Shown here in pieces: positions 47,601-61,668 of a DNA stretch of 64,000 bases. Position 1 is the first letter of the stretch. Every line of letters starts with the position of its first letter. The DNA lies in contig NC_134414.1 in assembly GCF_030867145.1 (NCBI RefSeq), positions 76,746,504 to 76,810,503 of the forward strand, given 5' to 3'. This DNA comes from Opisthocomus hoazin. Taxonomy: Eukaryota > Chordata > Aves > Opisthocomiformes > Opisthocomidae. The notes beneath the pieces are model-generated. The model saw only the letters and a program-made list of their open reading frames with translations, did no database searches and was not told the origin of the DNA. The translations under genes were made by a program, and so were the position numbers.

Positions 47601-50600
47601 TCTGCAGGTTCCCTGGTGTAGGATGGTGTATCTCAGTGCCCAGGGAGTTGTTGGTAGGAGGTTTGGAGCGAGAGGTCATACGAGATCAAAGGCAATGAGT
47701 GCACTTGAGCAATCTCCATGACCTGACACAAAGAAATGCTGCCTCTGTGTATGCGATGATAGAACCTGCAGAATTACCTAAAACAGGTGCTGCACAGTCA
47801 GGCTGAAGGTAGCAGGTTCAGCTGCAGGAGTGGTGGGGAACCCAGGCGCTTGTGCCATGGAGGCATGAGACATTGTTCTGGGGGCAGAGAGCCACGGGCT
47901 GGGTGAATGAAGCAAGCCCCCTGCTCTGGGTAGGATCAAGCGGGAAGGTACATGAAGTAGTGTCTTGGGGGTGTGAGAGTGCTCCCCGGAGCCCTACCCG
48001 GAGGTGCGGGTAACCTCTCTCTTGCCTGGGAGCTCTTCCACAATGAGTGAGGAGAGAGACCTCTCAGGGCTCAGCGTACTGAAATGCTGATGACTGTTGG
48101 GTATTCTCCAAGGCAGTCCACACCTCATCAGAATACGTGTGGCACCAATGGGAACTAATTAAATATACCTGTTACAGTCCTACTGTGGAGTACTACTCCA
48201 GTACCACTGCTCCAGATCAGAGCGAGTCTTGGAGCCCACACCTGGATGCCAGTCAAATATACCCTAATTCCCACTTTCAGAAATGACTTGGAAACATACA
48301 TCTCATTGAAAGCCTTAAAGAAAATGGAATTCTGATTTTCTGAACAAATATGTAACTCAAGTGTTTTCCTTTCCTCAAGTCATATTCACATGCAAAACCA
48401 GCTAATAAAATTTCAGTGGTGCTTATACTGTAATTTGGTTGGCGGAAAAGAAGTCATCTGTTAAAGCTGAAGTCATCATAACTCATTAGGTGCTAATGTG
48501 TCTGCTGTGTGGTAGGGAAACAGGCTGGCTCTGTTGAAATGCTGCTAGCTCACCCTTACCCACTCACAGTTCTCTCTCAAGGACTGAAAAGTACAAACAA
48601 GTTTTCTCACAATACACTTCAAGAGTATGCTAAAGTAGCCGTGCTTACTTTATCCCAGAAGCCTGTCTCTGCCTGCAGACAAATACAGAACCAAAGTGAA
48701 TCCAGAAGTTTGAGTATGGTTCCCATATTTCCTCCTAGGAAGTCTCAGGAGAAAAGGTGATTGTATGCGCTCACAGATGTCCCGTGTACGTGCAGTAAAT
48801 CCAACATGTTCTGAACATGCTGCTGGCCTTGCTGCACCTGGTAATAAACCATGGCAATAAATCAGGTGATTTGCACATGCATAATAAATCTGATGCACCT
48901 GAATGCAGGCATACAGGATGGACATGCTGTGCACAGACTGGCTGTTTTCCAGGTCTTCTGGATGTCAGGCTTCCACCGTGACCGGCTTGCCTGGGAGTCC
49001 TGGCAAAACTGCTGACTTCCTCTTTTCATGTCAGAATTTCCAGAGCATGGCCAGCGGGAGTGGGACGTGTGGGAGACTAAGGTTTGAGCATCATTTTTTC
49101 AGCATGCCCATACTCATTCAAGCCATGATATTACTCTGAAAATATAAACAATCCTGCACCCATAAAGGTGCACTTTCTGTCAACTTAGGCATTTTTTGCA
49201 ATTTATACCTGAAATTCTTACAAGTTCAAATCTATTCTCCAGTTTCTTTGCATGAAGGTTTTGTGTGTGCCAGGTGAATGCTCTTACCACGTCAGGACAT
49301 CACCATCCCAAGTAGCCTCTCAGTTTCCATCAAAACATTTACTTTCATAGCAGAGCGTTAGTTTAAGAGCTGCGAATGTGTGAGGACCTTCCTGAGGGCG
49401 ATGGAGGTCAGGGTGTCTCAGGCAGGGAGAGATCGGAACCTGATAGTCCCAGGCTGTGACTGCATATTGTCCTGCCACATCTGAGGATGTTTCAAAAGTG
49501 GTGAGCTTCAGGCCACAGTGGAGATACTGATATGGGCCAAGGGTTGCTCTCTACCCTGTAGGCCAACTCACTTGGCTCAGAGTGTCTCCATGTGGTGGAA
49601 AACAGGGTGGCCACATGCAAATTGCCTATTCGAAATGCTTCCTTGCCATTTGGCTCTTGGAAACACTAAGTGTATGCATAAGGGTTTGGTGCTTTTTTTG
49701 GTCTGAGTGGGGGCAGGAACAAACCCCACTGAGAAATGGCAGCAGAAAATCACAATACTGACCAGATCAGTGCTTCCTTTACCCCCACCTCTGCGTTCGT
49801 TTGAGAGGGGAAGGACCTCAGCCCTGTAAGACTGGGTGACTGCTTTTATAAATATAAAAACATCTCCTTCTTTATTTTCTCTGGAAAACGACCATTCTTT
49901 ACTGTCATGATATGGGCTGCATAGAAATGAAGCTGAGGACTTTACTGGATTGTAAATCACCACGCATGTGTTTAAATAAGGAGCATATTCAGAGCAAAGA
50001 TGCTAGCTTGATTTCAGTAAACCAAAAAGCGCTTAAGATACTACTAGACCCTATTGAGTTATAGTCTTGCATCTCCCTAGGACTTTCTCACAGTGGTTTT
50101 CTGTGCCAATTCAGGACATCATTGCCTTTGAGCTAATTAGCAATTCTGAGGAAAGTTGGAGGGAATTCATGTTTTTCTTCGGCTAGGCAACATGCTTATC
50201 AAGTCAGCTACCTCCAGTCTGATACAGCAGACTGCCAACAGACTTGTCACAATTTATGAAGAGGGTTTGTGGTGGAGATGGAAAGTATAATGAAAACCAC
50301 ATCCACCAATTAAACACCTACATTTCCTTTTAGAGTCCAAACAATGGATGGCTTTCCTTTTGCAAAAGAGATTTCTCAACTCAAAGCACCTCACAGAAGA
50401 AGTATAAATTAGGAAGAAAGCTTTGAGTAGATCTTTGATGAGTCTCTGGCACAATGACATAGTGAGGTGTGACACATTCATGAATATGATCTACTTGTAA
50501 AGATTCAGCTCTCAGCAATCAAGCAAAAGTAATGAACCAAATACAGGACATGTTTGGATCAAGTCTTTACTACATGTGGTATCAGTCTTTTCTGGATAGA

Positions 50601-53600
50601 TAGAGTACACCTGATGCTTTTCTTAGTGTGTGACACATGGTTTTAACACCAGAAAATTAGCATCAGTCATATTTTTACTCAAGTGAACAGAAACTGACCT
50701 TTTAATAATGGCAGGACACAGAAGAGGATCTTTGAAAATAACTTTAGACTTGTTAAGCAGAAATCAGAGGATGAGATAGAGCCTGGATGTGACACATTCA
50801 GCAGTATTGCAGCTAGAGGAGTAGCAACAGGGGCTTGGGGAACTATTTTCTCTGAAGAAAATCACGAGTATCAAAACATTTCATTCTGAGGACACAGAAG
50901 AACAGAACAGACACTCCAGAGAAAGGGTGTCAAAATTAACTTTACATAATTTTACTGACAACACTCAATTACCATGCAGTTGATAAGGGCCAGATGCATT
51001 GAAAGGTGTTATGAAAATACGCTGGGTGACGATAAAAACAAATGATATTATTATTAACACTGGGGTTGTATTTACCTCAAGTAACGCTCTGTGATGTTTG
51101 GCACCAGTTGCACCGCACGTCGCGTCAGTAGGTCTGTAAGCAGTTCAGCTGTGTTCACAAGGAGCAACATCTGAATCGATCAGCTTTGTCCCACGCTTTT
51201 CTCAGGAGGAGAGACTAGCTATTTTTGGCTCGGCATCATGTGAGTACAGCTCTGCTACTCCTAGACCAAAGCCTCTAGGGCTGCATGCTGCTGTATGTGA
51301 AGCCCTGCCTCGGTCTCTGTTAGCTTGGGGATCTCTGCTCCGCTGTGCAGGTACACATGCCCAAAGCTTCCCAGAGGATGTGAGCCAGATGAACCCTTTT
51401 TTTGTGAGCATGGGCACCTGACAGGCTTAAAAGGAGAGAGGTGGAACCAGACTTCTTTGTGAAACTCTGTTTCCTAAGCACGATAGAAAGTCAGTGGATT
51501 GCTCGTTTTATAGTACTTCATACAGCGATGCATCTAAACCTGAAGTCTGTAATCTAAGGTGTGTGATTACTGAGAAATTCAGTCACTTAAGGCAAGAGAC
51601 ATAGTTTTATTGCTTGTGGGGAGTACAAACTAAGGGAGCACAGAAGAATCGTAGGTCTCCGGTGAAAAGAAAAAGCAAGAAGTTCTGGAAGGTCAAGTTA
51701 CAGCAAGTAATCCACAAAGGATGCTTGTTAGCAGGCTGAAGACATACCTGGGCTGGAAGCTGAATGAGGTAGTAATGTACTAGCTGCCTATCTATCTGAA
51801 CCACTAAAAATCACTTTCATTATATCTGTCATTTAATATGCCTAATGATTGCCACATCAGCCAGAAATTCCTCTGAGTTATTTGGAGACTGGATTTTGAT
51901 TTTGTTCACTGAACTAAGCAGTGCAAGTTTATGCCAGGAGATTAATTTAGCTTGTGGTGTGCCACCAAAGCAGGTCCTTACTTCATTCTTTACAGCTCTT
52001 AAGCAAGGTGCAACATAGTGGGTTATGTGAACAGCTTAGGCAGAATTAACATAGCAAAAGCCACGATCCAGAAACCCAGCACAACCCAGCTAGGCACCAA
52101 GATGCCGTAGTTTTCTGGCAGAAGCATGTTTAGCCTTATCTCCAGCTTTGCTAGTACACGTGCCTAGAGGCAATTTGGGGATTAGCAGACTCGTTAGCCC
52201 AGTACATAAGGGCCTGGAGAAGCCGGAGATATGCTGTGGCCAGGCGCTGTCCGTACTGCTTGTACGTCACATGTTATGCAACTTTGGGGTGAGAGGATCC
52301 AGGGATTCCCCTTTTCCGGCTGAATGTTTCAGCCACTTTCCTCCTGGTCCCGTGGTCCCTCCATTCTGAGATCCATGCTGGGGTCAAGCTCCAGGAAGGG
52401 TGATGAGCAGCTTGTCACGTGGAAAGAGCTTTGGCCTGGTAAGTAGTGCACGTTCCTTGAGACTGTATCTATGGATGTGAACCACATGCTGGGGAGATAC
52501 GTGAATCCGGGCTTCCGATGTTCTTATGTTGGTGTTTTAACTGCTAGGATGTTAGCAAACCAGTGTGCTTCGCTGCGTCCTTCGGTTTTTGTTTCAGAGA
52601 GAGGTGTGCCCCCGTTGTCTGACCTAAATGCCCAAGAGGGCACGTAGGTGGGACTCAGGCTGTGAGTCGTCCTTTCACAGCGGAGTCTAATCACAGCAAA
52701 AAACGTAAGTTCTCTTTGACATTTTCCTTTGGCAGGCATAGGGTTTGGCTCCCGGGGTAGCCTTTGGGTGTTGAGAAGCTGGCTGTTGGGTGCTGGCTTC
52801 TCCCCCATCCTCAGTACGGGGAGCTTCGGCACCCAACGCAGCAATGTGAGATCCATTTTGGGAGCTGGGTGCTTAATTCTGCACCCAGCTGCGCAGCTCA
52901 TCCCTGTACCCAAATCTTTTAGAAAAAGGTTTAGATCTTAATGACATTACATTTATTACATTTAATGTTATCCCACCAGATTAACTGAAGCCAGCTGCTT
53001 CTTTCTAGCGAGGACTGGTAAATGTTATTTCAGAGGAGACAGGAACATTTGTCCTATCTTTTAGTTTTTCAGAAAAAGCATGTTTGCCTGGAAAAAAATA
53101 CCTGGTTTTGTTCTTAGTGCCAAAATGGTCTAAAAAGACAGAAGATAATTCTCATCTAATCTAATGTACCTAGAGTATTTCTGGAGAGCCAATTACTGGT
53201 GTCTGAGTGACAAATGGAGGTCTGGATTGCACCTGCCAGGTTATGTGCCTGGGGAGAAGACATGTGCCGTGCTTAAGGGTGAAGGCATGCGTGTCCTCAT
53301 GCTCTCATGCAGGAACTGTCCTCTATTCAGTATTTTCTGGTGAGACATATAGTAATTCCCTGTAGACAGCAGGTCAGATTTCTAGAAGAATATCGGTAAC
53401 TGTGGGCTTGCCTATATGGGAGCAAGCAAAATACACGAGGATGTAAACTGAGTAGCCTGCTGTACAGTCTGCAGGGTGCTGGCATTGGTATGTGGAAAAT
53501 TGCACACATATGTGCAGTTATTTAACTGAATTTGCCTGTATAGATTTAAAATACAGCTAAATTAATGCCTGTACCAAATTCTAGGCATTTCCTGTAAGAA

Positions 53601-55163
53601 TGAGAAATATCACTATATGGCAGAGCCGTCAAAATCAGTGGCCTCTGTCCAAATTTTGAAGATAGCCTTTATCTGTAATTGGAAACTTCTGTCATACTCC
53701 TCAACCTGGTGCAGGCATGAGCATGATGCACAGATTTCGGTGTTAGCAGTAGCAGATGATTTCCTTCCAGAAAGAAGACGGGGACAAGTAAGCGTCCCTG
53801 TTCTGTTCCTGTCGGCAAGAACATCTCTGTCTGTTCCTGCTGCAGTTGCTCGTTCCTTAGGGCCACTCACACCAGACAACACTGAGCAAGCAGTATGAGA
53901 TTTCACACCTAAGGCTTCATCTGTTCGTCTGCAACCACCTCTGAGCTGTCGCAGTGAAGTCTCTAGCTGGTCCAGCTTTCTGCTTCCTCTGTCAGCCTTT
54001 TACATAAGCTCCATCAACCGCGAAGGGCTAGGACCAAGCCTAGGACTATTTTGTGGCGATCAGGTGTGGCCATAGAGGAAAAGGAAGATGCGGTGTACAG
54101 AATTCCCTGTGTGTGACGGAGAGTGGGAATGTGATAGTGGGAAGTGAGGGTTGCTTATGGCCAGGCCACCGCGTAACTGCCTCGGAGAGGCTGGCAGCCT
54201 GCCCTCCGTAAGGAGATGCTGACAGCTCCTCACAGCAAATGAGCTTAGCTCCTCTCCTGCTGCCCCTGACCATGCAGGAATGGCATGGTTACAGAAAGGG
54301 GTTTATTCAGCAGAAGGAGAAAGAAAAAAAGTCTCCCCACACCCTTCAGGATGCTGGCAAGCGTTGCTTGTCTGACAACCAGAGAAAACGGGGGAGTGAA
54401 GGGGGCTTCAGATGTTACGCCTCATCTCTATTCTTCTCAGGCTCAGGAGCAGGAGGAGAGGATGGCTGCCTGCAGAAGGTTAGTCGCCCCTCATGTCCCT
54501 CAGCTATTTGGCCCTGGCAAAAACGAGAATTCCACAAGAGTGGCTGGAGCTCAGCGGAGTATCTCGCCCGTTGCTGCTGTGCTGCAGTGTGCCCCTTGCC
54601 TCCCATCCCCAATATTCAGTATTTTCTCATCAGTGAGAAGCAGGTGGGGAGCTGGGCAGCAGCAGAGCTTCCTCCTGGAGCTTTGTGCTGTCAGAGGGCT
54701 TCTTAGTGCGGCAGTGGTTTTTTTGCTGGTTGTGTCTGGTCTCTCAGAGTACAAAGCAAAATAAGGAATCTGGGTGTTAGCATGTATCCTCCCTAGACCC
54801 CAGCCTGCATTCATGGACGCTGGTTATTTCTGGAACCGGGTACAGTGCAACATGTATACATTAGCAAAATCACGTCCTTATGCTGTTCAGGAAAATTTGG
54901 CTCTGAACTGTATAGCTAAAAAAGCTATCTGTCTGAGCTACTTGGAATACTGCACAGTTTTGCCAACTGAATAAAACCAATAGCATTTCTATGAACAGAA
55001 AGCTTTTGACAACAGTCTTTGAATTATGAGTGGCAAGAGCCATTCTCTTCGTTTTTAACTTCTAACCCATGATGTATAGCGTAGCCCTCATTTGAGGATA
55101 AGAGGTTAGTATTTTATTGACTTGCCTTTAAATTGCATTTCATTGTATTAAAGAATATCTGTC

Positions 55164-55178
55164 TTTTTTTTTTTTTTT
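55164..55178 (+). repeat. T15 homopolymer
   Basis: Fifteen consecutive T residues are followed by CCTG. No adjoining acceptor and exon pattern is supported. Confidence 0.88.
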
Positions 55179-56240
55179 CCTGTGGAGCGAGATATACTGT
55201 AATGTATGAAATATTTGGCTTTCACGTAGCTGTAAGGCTAGACTTTGGAAAACATTCTGCTGCAAAGCTAAGATAGTATTTAGTGAAAACATCTCAGAAA
55301 ATTATGATTTTACAATTACCTTATTGGTGGTTTGATTTTAATGTAGTTTTGCTGATAGCTACCTTTGTACTTAAGGATTGTAAATTAATTAGACATACTG
55401 CTTCATCTACTCAGGAGGCAGGCGAAGAGCTGAGCTAATAGCTATGGGAGTGCTGTACCAATTTGAGACCGAGGCTAAAATGACATGATAGAGGGAGAGG
55501 TTAGTCCTCTCCCAAGGTTGTCACTCCTGGTCACATTTTAATGTGAATTTATTGGACTGAAAGAGGTTAAAGAGGTAATTCTGCACAAGAAGAGAGAAAT
55601 TTCTACCATAAAATGGGACTCATCAGTAGTCCTGGTGTCTATGGGGAGTTGTCAGATTCCATAATATTAACCATGTAATTAACAGGATATATAAAGTGAT
55701 GTGCTTTCAAATAATTTATATTTCAGATGCCTTTCGATGTGCTAATAATACCTTTTTTTTTTCCTCCAGTCTCTTGGAATCACTGCATTCCTTTTTTTTT
55801 GCCCCCCGTCTGTATAAAAAACCTTCACATCTATCAGAGAGTTCTAACTAGTGCTCATTCCCAAGGGTGACTTAATGGAGAAAGTAGGGATAAATCCACA
55901 TGACAAATCCACTTTACAATGTGGCACAGCTGGCATTCTCTGCTCAAGTTCAGCTCACAAATAAACTTGTACGGAAACTGCATCGATGCAGAGTGCAGGT
56001 CAGTGCGTATTGCTGCATTGTGTCCTGGAAATGACCTCTCATACGGGTGGTGGTGATGCACCAGCTTCTGCCTTTCACTTTCACAGGAGTCGAAGTGCAA
56101 GGGCTCATTTGCAGAGCACTTTGCAAGAGAGTGTGCGCTTGTCATTGGCATTTTTGTTGCTCTTCAGAACCTCGTTTTCTGTCTTTAGTGACTGGGCTTT
56201 GAATACTTACAGGGTCTAACTGGCAATTATTAGAACTCAG

Positions 56241-56280
56241 TTTTATTATTACTATTAGTATTTTTATTATTATTATTTTA
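56241..56280 (+). repeat. TTA-rich imperfect trinucleotide tract
   Basis: About forty bases are built mostly from ATT/TTA units with interruptions. It may be the tail of an old retroposon on either strand, but no body is visible. Confidence 0.7.
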
Positions 56281-56329
56281 ATGTCTGCCATCTAAGTAAG
56301 AAAAAAGCTTCCCTGAGCAATGGAATTAC

Positions 56330-56350
56330 CAAAACTAGACCCTAGTTTTG
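56330..56350. repeat. Small inverted repeat, 9-bp arms
   Basis: CAAAACTAG (56330-56338) and CTAGTTTTG (56342-56350) flank ACC. It is short and may be chance. Confidence 0.85.
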
Positions 56351-59300
56351 CATCTTGTAACCCAGCAGCCCCACTGTGTCAACTCTTTGCCAGTGATTGC
56401 ATCTCCCTCGTGCTCCTCTTCGTTGATGTGGGGAAAAAACACCAGCGGCTGGGGTGGTTTCAGAGCTGTGCCTGAACTGAATGGTGCTCGCGTGGTGATG
56501 GTCGGCTGGTTGCCACCAGCTGGCGTGGGTATAGGACCGAATTATTAGCACTGCATAAACAGCTGCTGATTTTCAGTAGGGCTCTTTTGAAACCTCTGTC
56601 AGATTTGGTTGAAGTCGATTAGCAGGTCCAAGGTAACAGCCAGGGAAGAGGGAGTAGATGATGGGGAGATGCCACAGTCTTACGCTTTGCTTCCCTAGGA
56701 AGCCCTGCTGATCGTGCAGTACATACCAATCTGTGCAGCAGACCTGGGTTAAAAAGAAATTAAAAAAAAAAAATCTGTCTTGTTTCAAAACCATATTTAC
56801 TTGGTAGATGGAAAAAAAGTGCAGGTTGAGTGTCTGGCGTGGAGCCCAAAACACAGACTCGCGGGAAATTTCCTGCTGGAGTAAATGAGATCTTTCAGGC
56901 AAGGCGGTGGGGGAGGTAGCTGCAGCCTGTGAAGGGCAATCGCTGTGCCTGGGCTGGACCCCGTGCAGCATCTCGCACTGGAGGAATCCTGACCTCTGGT
57001 ATTTACAGCTAAAATGATGTAAAACTACAGGAAGTTGAAGGGCAAGGGAGAGTGGAGCCTAGACCTCAGTCCGAGACAGCTCCACTTTCCTGAGGCATAT
57101 TCAGCAGCGTGACGAGGGCGTAGCCAGAAACTGCATGCACAAACCCCGCATGTCTGAATGTGACATACTGGATTTGTAAGCTGACTTGGCTGCTGGATAG
57201 TCTAATAGTTACGTTTCGCTGTGATTGAAGAGGGAAATGCCCGGTCTAGTTGCAGGACGCTGGCCTAAATGTAGACCCGTGTAGCAACATGTATCTGCTT
57301 AGTGGTATCGAAAGGGTTTCAAGCTGCTTTGCCCTGCTATATATATAAGGAGCATACGGGAAAAAATCCTGTTTCCGTGCTTGCTTACCATAGTGGAAAT
57401 ATTTTTCTCTTATATCCTTAACACTTATAACTGATAAACATAATGTAATGGCATTTTAGACATAGTGTAATAACTGAGGATATGTCTATCAAACACTGTC
57501 AAAGAGCAATATTTTATAGTAACAGTTACAGCTAATCAGATGTTGGAACACTTTTTCCTCCTATACCCCAGCCATACTATTGTGAAAATTCACTTATACA
57601 ACCACTTACAGCAACTGAACAATAAAACATTTCCAGTCACCCTACAAGTTCATTTTATAATAATTTAAAACTGCCCGTTACAACCAATAACTTTGGTGCT
57701 GGAAACCAGAACAGCAGTTATAAAGTCCTGGCATATAACTTCTCTTGGAAGGCAGTGGTTTTATCACAGCCATGAACACGCAAGTGACCTGGGGCATAAA
57801 ATTACTGCTCAAAAAAAAAAAAAGATCTATCTCCAGAAAATGCTCAGATATCTACTTATAACAATTACAACAATGATGATTTCACATCTGTTAGGCAGAC
57901 AGTTTTAATCTGTAGAAGGTTAAGTATCTGACAGTTACTTGTTCTTACATACAGATTAGCTGCTTGAAGGTTTAACCTTTAGATGTACTTAAGCAACTAC
58001 TCTTTAGAATTTATTGTGTAAAACCACGCAAATAAAAACGGTCTCATCACTTGTAACCAGAGAATACAGAAGGTCTGGGATGCTTTTCCCTCCTTTCTCA
58101 CCAAATTGCTCAGCTGGCTTTGCTTCTTCCTTTGTGCCTGAAAATATTTACAAGCACGCTGCTTTAATTTCAACAGGCACCGCTTCATAATTAGAGGATA
58201 AAAGGAGGATTCTGTGATTAAATGTGTGGAGTCAGGTCTTTTTGACTCAGTAGAGGAGTCTGCTGAAGAACATGATTGTTCCTGCCCATGAAGTGCCCTG
58301 GAAAGCTGGGGTGGGGGTAGAGGGAAGGAGGGGATGAATCTGCACGTGGCCTTTGCGCTTCCCCAGGAGTGGAGGCAGCAGAATTACTGATGTAGTAGCA
58401 GAAAGATCTCCAGATCTGTAAGCTTTTATTAGTATTTCCTAAGTATCATAAAAATTGGCACATTTTAAACCTATCACATGGAAATGAATTAAATTAAAAA
58501 CTATAGTGTGGAACTCGGATAGTTTGGTTTTTTTTCTTTTCAGGCTGGCATTTACACAGCTACAGTGTGTCAGTGGGAAGGGCTTTCTCATGCACAGAAG
58601 CACGGCTGCCCAGCCCTCACTTCTTCTTTGAACAGGCGTATCAGACTGTCTCAGTCTTGCTTTCATGCTTCTGACAGTCATGAACTTCTTGTTCTCCTGA
58701 AATGGCCAGAATTTGGATCCCCAGATGGGATCCAAACGTCCTTGGTGGCATTGCAGGGACAGTTTTTATGGAAAAGGACCACCTTCCTGAGCAAGATTTG
58801 CATCATACTGCGCACAAATCTGTAATTGTTTCTTGTATCAGGCACATAAATGCTCTCTACCCGTGATTTTGGGGGGACGTGGAAGGAGGAGACATACTCT
58901 TCTTGTGGAGCGTGTGGTGCTTTCTGGTTTTTCCCTGCGTGGCGTGCCGTGACTCAGAGCACAGGGGAGGCAGGTTACCTCAGTGGTGGGTGTGCACAAG
59001 GCTCGTGTTGGGTACAGTGTGTGTTGGGTAAGTGCGTGATCCATATAGGAAGCTTGTCATGGTGGGCATAAAGATGATGGAGCAGAAGCAAGCCCCAGCA
59101 CACACACTGAGAAGCAGCTGTGTTGCTCCACAGACCTGCTCCTCTCCTACCCATTACCTACACACTCTTGTAGACTTCGTTTCGGTCATCTGCACTTGTG
59201 GAGACTGGCACTTGGCTGTGCAGAACCATCTGTAAGGATCCACACTGGAGGAACTGGAGGAAGCTTTTTTTTTCCATTCTCGCAGTGGCATTAACCATTG

Positions 59301-60090
59301 TGGTTTTATGCCCCGCTTACTTTGTATCATTGTAAATGGGACTGCGGTAGGTCTGCCAGCCCCAGAATGCTGTAGAGCGTTTCAAACACATTGAAGTCTA
59401 ATGGAGATCCACCGACTGCAAGTGTGCTGTGTGCCAATTAGATATTTAAACTGGACAATAAAAAGGAGTTAATAAAATCACCTTAGAACTTGAAAATATG
59501 ATTGAAGGTAATGCACTGTTTTTTCTTCAGGCGTTTGAACAATAAGGTAGTTTTTGAAACAAAACTGATCTGTCATTTTTTAAAGACCATGGGACATGCA
59601 GAAATATGTCTTCTTTCCCTATTTTCTCAATATATTTTCTGTATATTTAGTAACTGGAGAGTCTTTTCCCCCTCACATTATAATGAACTCTTTCAAAACC
59701 GATAGCTGCTGGAGTCATGTGCTTAACTATACGTTTCATTCCATATATAGAGCAAGAACTTCACTGAAGGTACAGAATGCCAGTGGCATGAATATTTAAT
59801 AGCTGCACTTTTAAAGTTTTTTTCATCCTTCTTTCTCTCTCTGGGATTGCCAAACTCATCTGTCTGGCCTCTAAACCTGTATACAGGTATCTAAATTTAA
59901 AAATAAAAAAACCCTTCAGTTGCAATTTCAGAATTTTAAGACGAAAGTGGGGAATGCTTACCTTATTTGTTAAACGAAAAGTAAATAGAGCAATTTATTT
60001 TTTGTTATTTTGGGTTTCTAGTGGTGTGCAGTATATTTTATTTCAGTTCGGCGCAAGAGATGCAGTTAGTGGGGAGCTACATGGAAATGC

Positions 60091-60150
60091 ACACGGGTAT
60101 AAATTGGTAGAGCTCCACTGAATTCCATGGAATTAGACCAGTTGGTTGAT
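60091..60150. mobile_element. Ancient hairpin-type repeat copy
   Basis: GGTAGAGCTCCACTGAATTC is followed by CATGGAATTAGACCAGTTGG. This resembles the amniote pattern GAGCTCCATTGACTTCAATGG then AATTACACCAGTTTG. It is diverged but keeps the symmetrical core. Confidence 0.5.
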
Positions 60151-61580
60151 GGTAGCTATGGTAGCTATGGCTGTGGATGACTTCTTAATCAGAAATCACG
60201 AAATTCATACATTAGCTAGTCATGTGTAGAGGCTATCATTTAGGTTATTGAATTAATTAAAATAAATATTTATGTTTAAAGCAAAACAGTTTATGTTGTA
60301 ATATGATAACAGACACATTTTACACATCCTTTTCTTTGCTGGATTTTCTTCCCTACAGATAATGATCTTTCAATCTCTGTTCCATAAATATGCATGTCAT
60401 GTTCAGGTTTCTATTTAATGCATGCATGAGTAAGTAGTGCTGAATTTGATTAACTTCATTAACAATAAATAATGAAGAATACTATTTTAACTATTTTAGG
60501 ACAAACACTTACTCACCTGGCTGATGTTACTTGCTTGAGTAACCTTCTTCATCCTAAGGAGATTGCACACAGGGGTAAAGTTACTCAGATATGTATGTGT
60601 AGGTTCAGTCTTTTATTATGTAGCAACCTTTAGAGCTTTTACTATCTGACAAGCAATCATTTATATCCTTTTTAAAAAATATTTATGGCTTCTTTGACTA
60701 ATTGCTTCTTACATGACTTAGAGCCTTTTGCATTGGTACCATTTGTTAAAACACATCCAGAAGCAGGCAGAGCAGAATCATTTTTCAACTTTTTAGTGTC
60801 ATTTTTATAGACAAATAACACTTGTAAATGATGGATAATAGCCAGCAGAATGCCGTGTTGTATAAAATGAGCATGAATTATATTTGCTGGGAGACAGAAG
60901 GTTAACTTGCCTATGAACTAATTGAGGAGCCTCATGGTAAATGCAAAGTGGTGCGTGCACATTATAAACAAGACTTGAAGTAGCTAAAAGGGGGATTTAG
61001 GTTAATTTGGTATTTCATTTATTTTTTCGCATGCTACCTGGTGTTTTCTGAAAAAATAAACCCCCAAAGCCCTCACAAATCCTAATGAGCCTGTAGAAAG
61101 TCCAGAAGGAGAGACAGAGCAGGTGTGTTTAATAAGATGAGATGTTAACCTGTTATAGCCTTGGGCGGGGGTGGGGAGGAGGATCTTGTGCTTCTTCAAG
61201 TCCAGTGCAGGCTTGGTCACTTCCATTTGCAGTTCTGACCTGAACATTTGTTTCTTGTCTTGTAAAATACTGCTTACTTGGCCAGTATTTGAAAAAGTCA
61301 TTACATTTTTTTGTGTTCTGCAGTTCATAGTTTACACTTATGCTGTATTTTATGGCAGAAATCAAAATAACTGCCTTTCCTTTACCTAAGTAATATATGC
61401 AGTTGCATATTACAAATGTGTGCAACAGAATAACTTTTTTTATAGGCGAGTGCTTGACAGATGCCAGTTAACATCCAGGGATACAAATGCTCAGTGCCGA
61501 GTGATGGCAGGATATACAAATCAATCTGGTTACAAAATTTTTTTCTGCATAAACTGTGCAAGACCGTGACCTAAGAAGAC
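60151..61580 (+). other. AFF3: AFF3 intron 1, no exon seen
   Basis: This is AT-rich intronic DNA without a recognised gene or repeat. Confidence 0.5.
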
Positions 61581-61668
61581 CCTGTGCAAGTGTTTAACTT
61601 GATGCACAGGAGTTCCAGTGATTTAAATGGAGTTATTCAAGTGTTTTAAATGTATGTGCTTATGTGTT
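61581..61668. mobile_element. Ancient hairpin-type repeat copy
   Basis: GCAAGTGTTTAACTTGATGC, ACAGGAGTTCCAGTGATTTA and AATGGAGTTATTCAAGTG, then TATGTGCTTATGTG, follow the order of the amniote hairpin repeat GCACGTGCTTAACTTTAAGC, ACATGAGTAGTCCCATTGAC, TTCAATGGGACTACTCATG, AGCACGTGCTTAAG. The arms are diverged but still recognisable on both sides of the core. Confidence 0.5.

Larger units (their letters stand above)
47601..60090 (+). other. AFF3: AFF3 intron 1, middle part, no exon seen
   Basis: I recognise no AFF3 exon, other gene or RNA gene. Two overlapping + strand open frames at 54.24-54.76 kb (155 and 159 codons) sit in a GC-richer patch and resemble nothing known. T15 at 55164 and a TTA-rich tract at 56241 are the main simple repeats. 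Confidence 0.5.

Noticed and set aside
54239..54764. Overlapping 155- and 159-codon + strand open frames
   Set aside because: Two different frames are open over the same GC-richer stretch, and neither has a recognisable domain or splice context.
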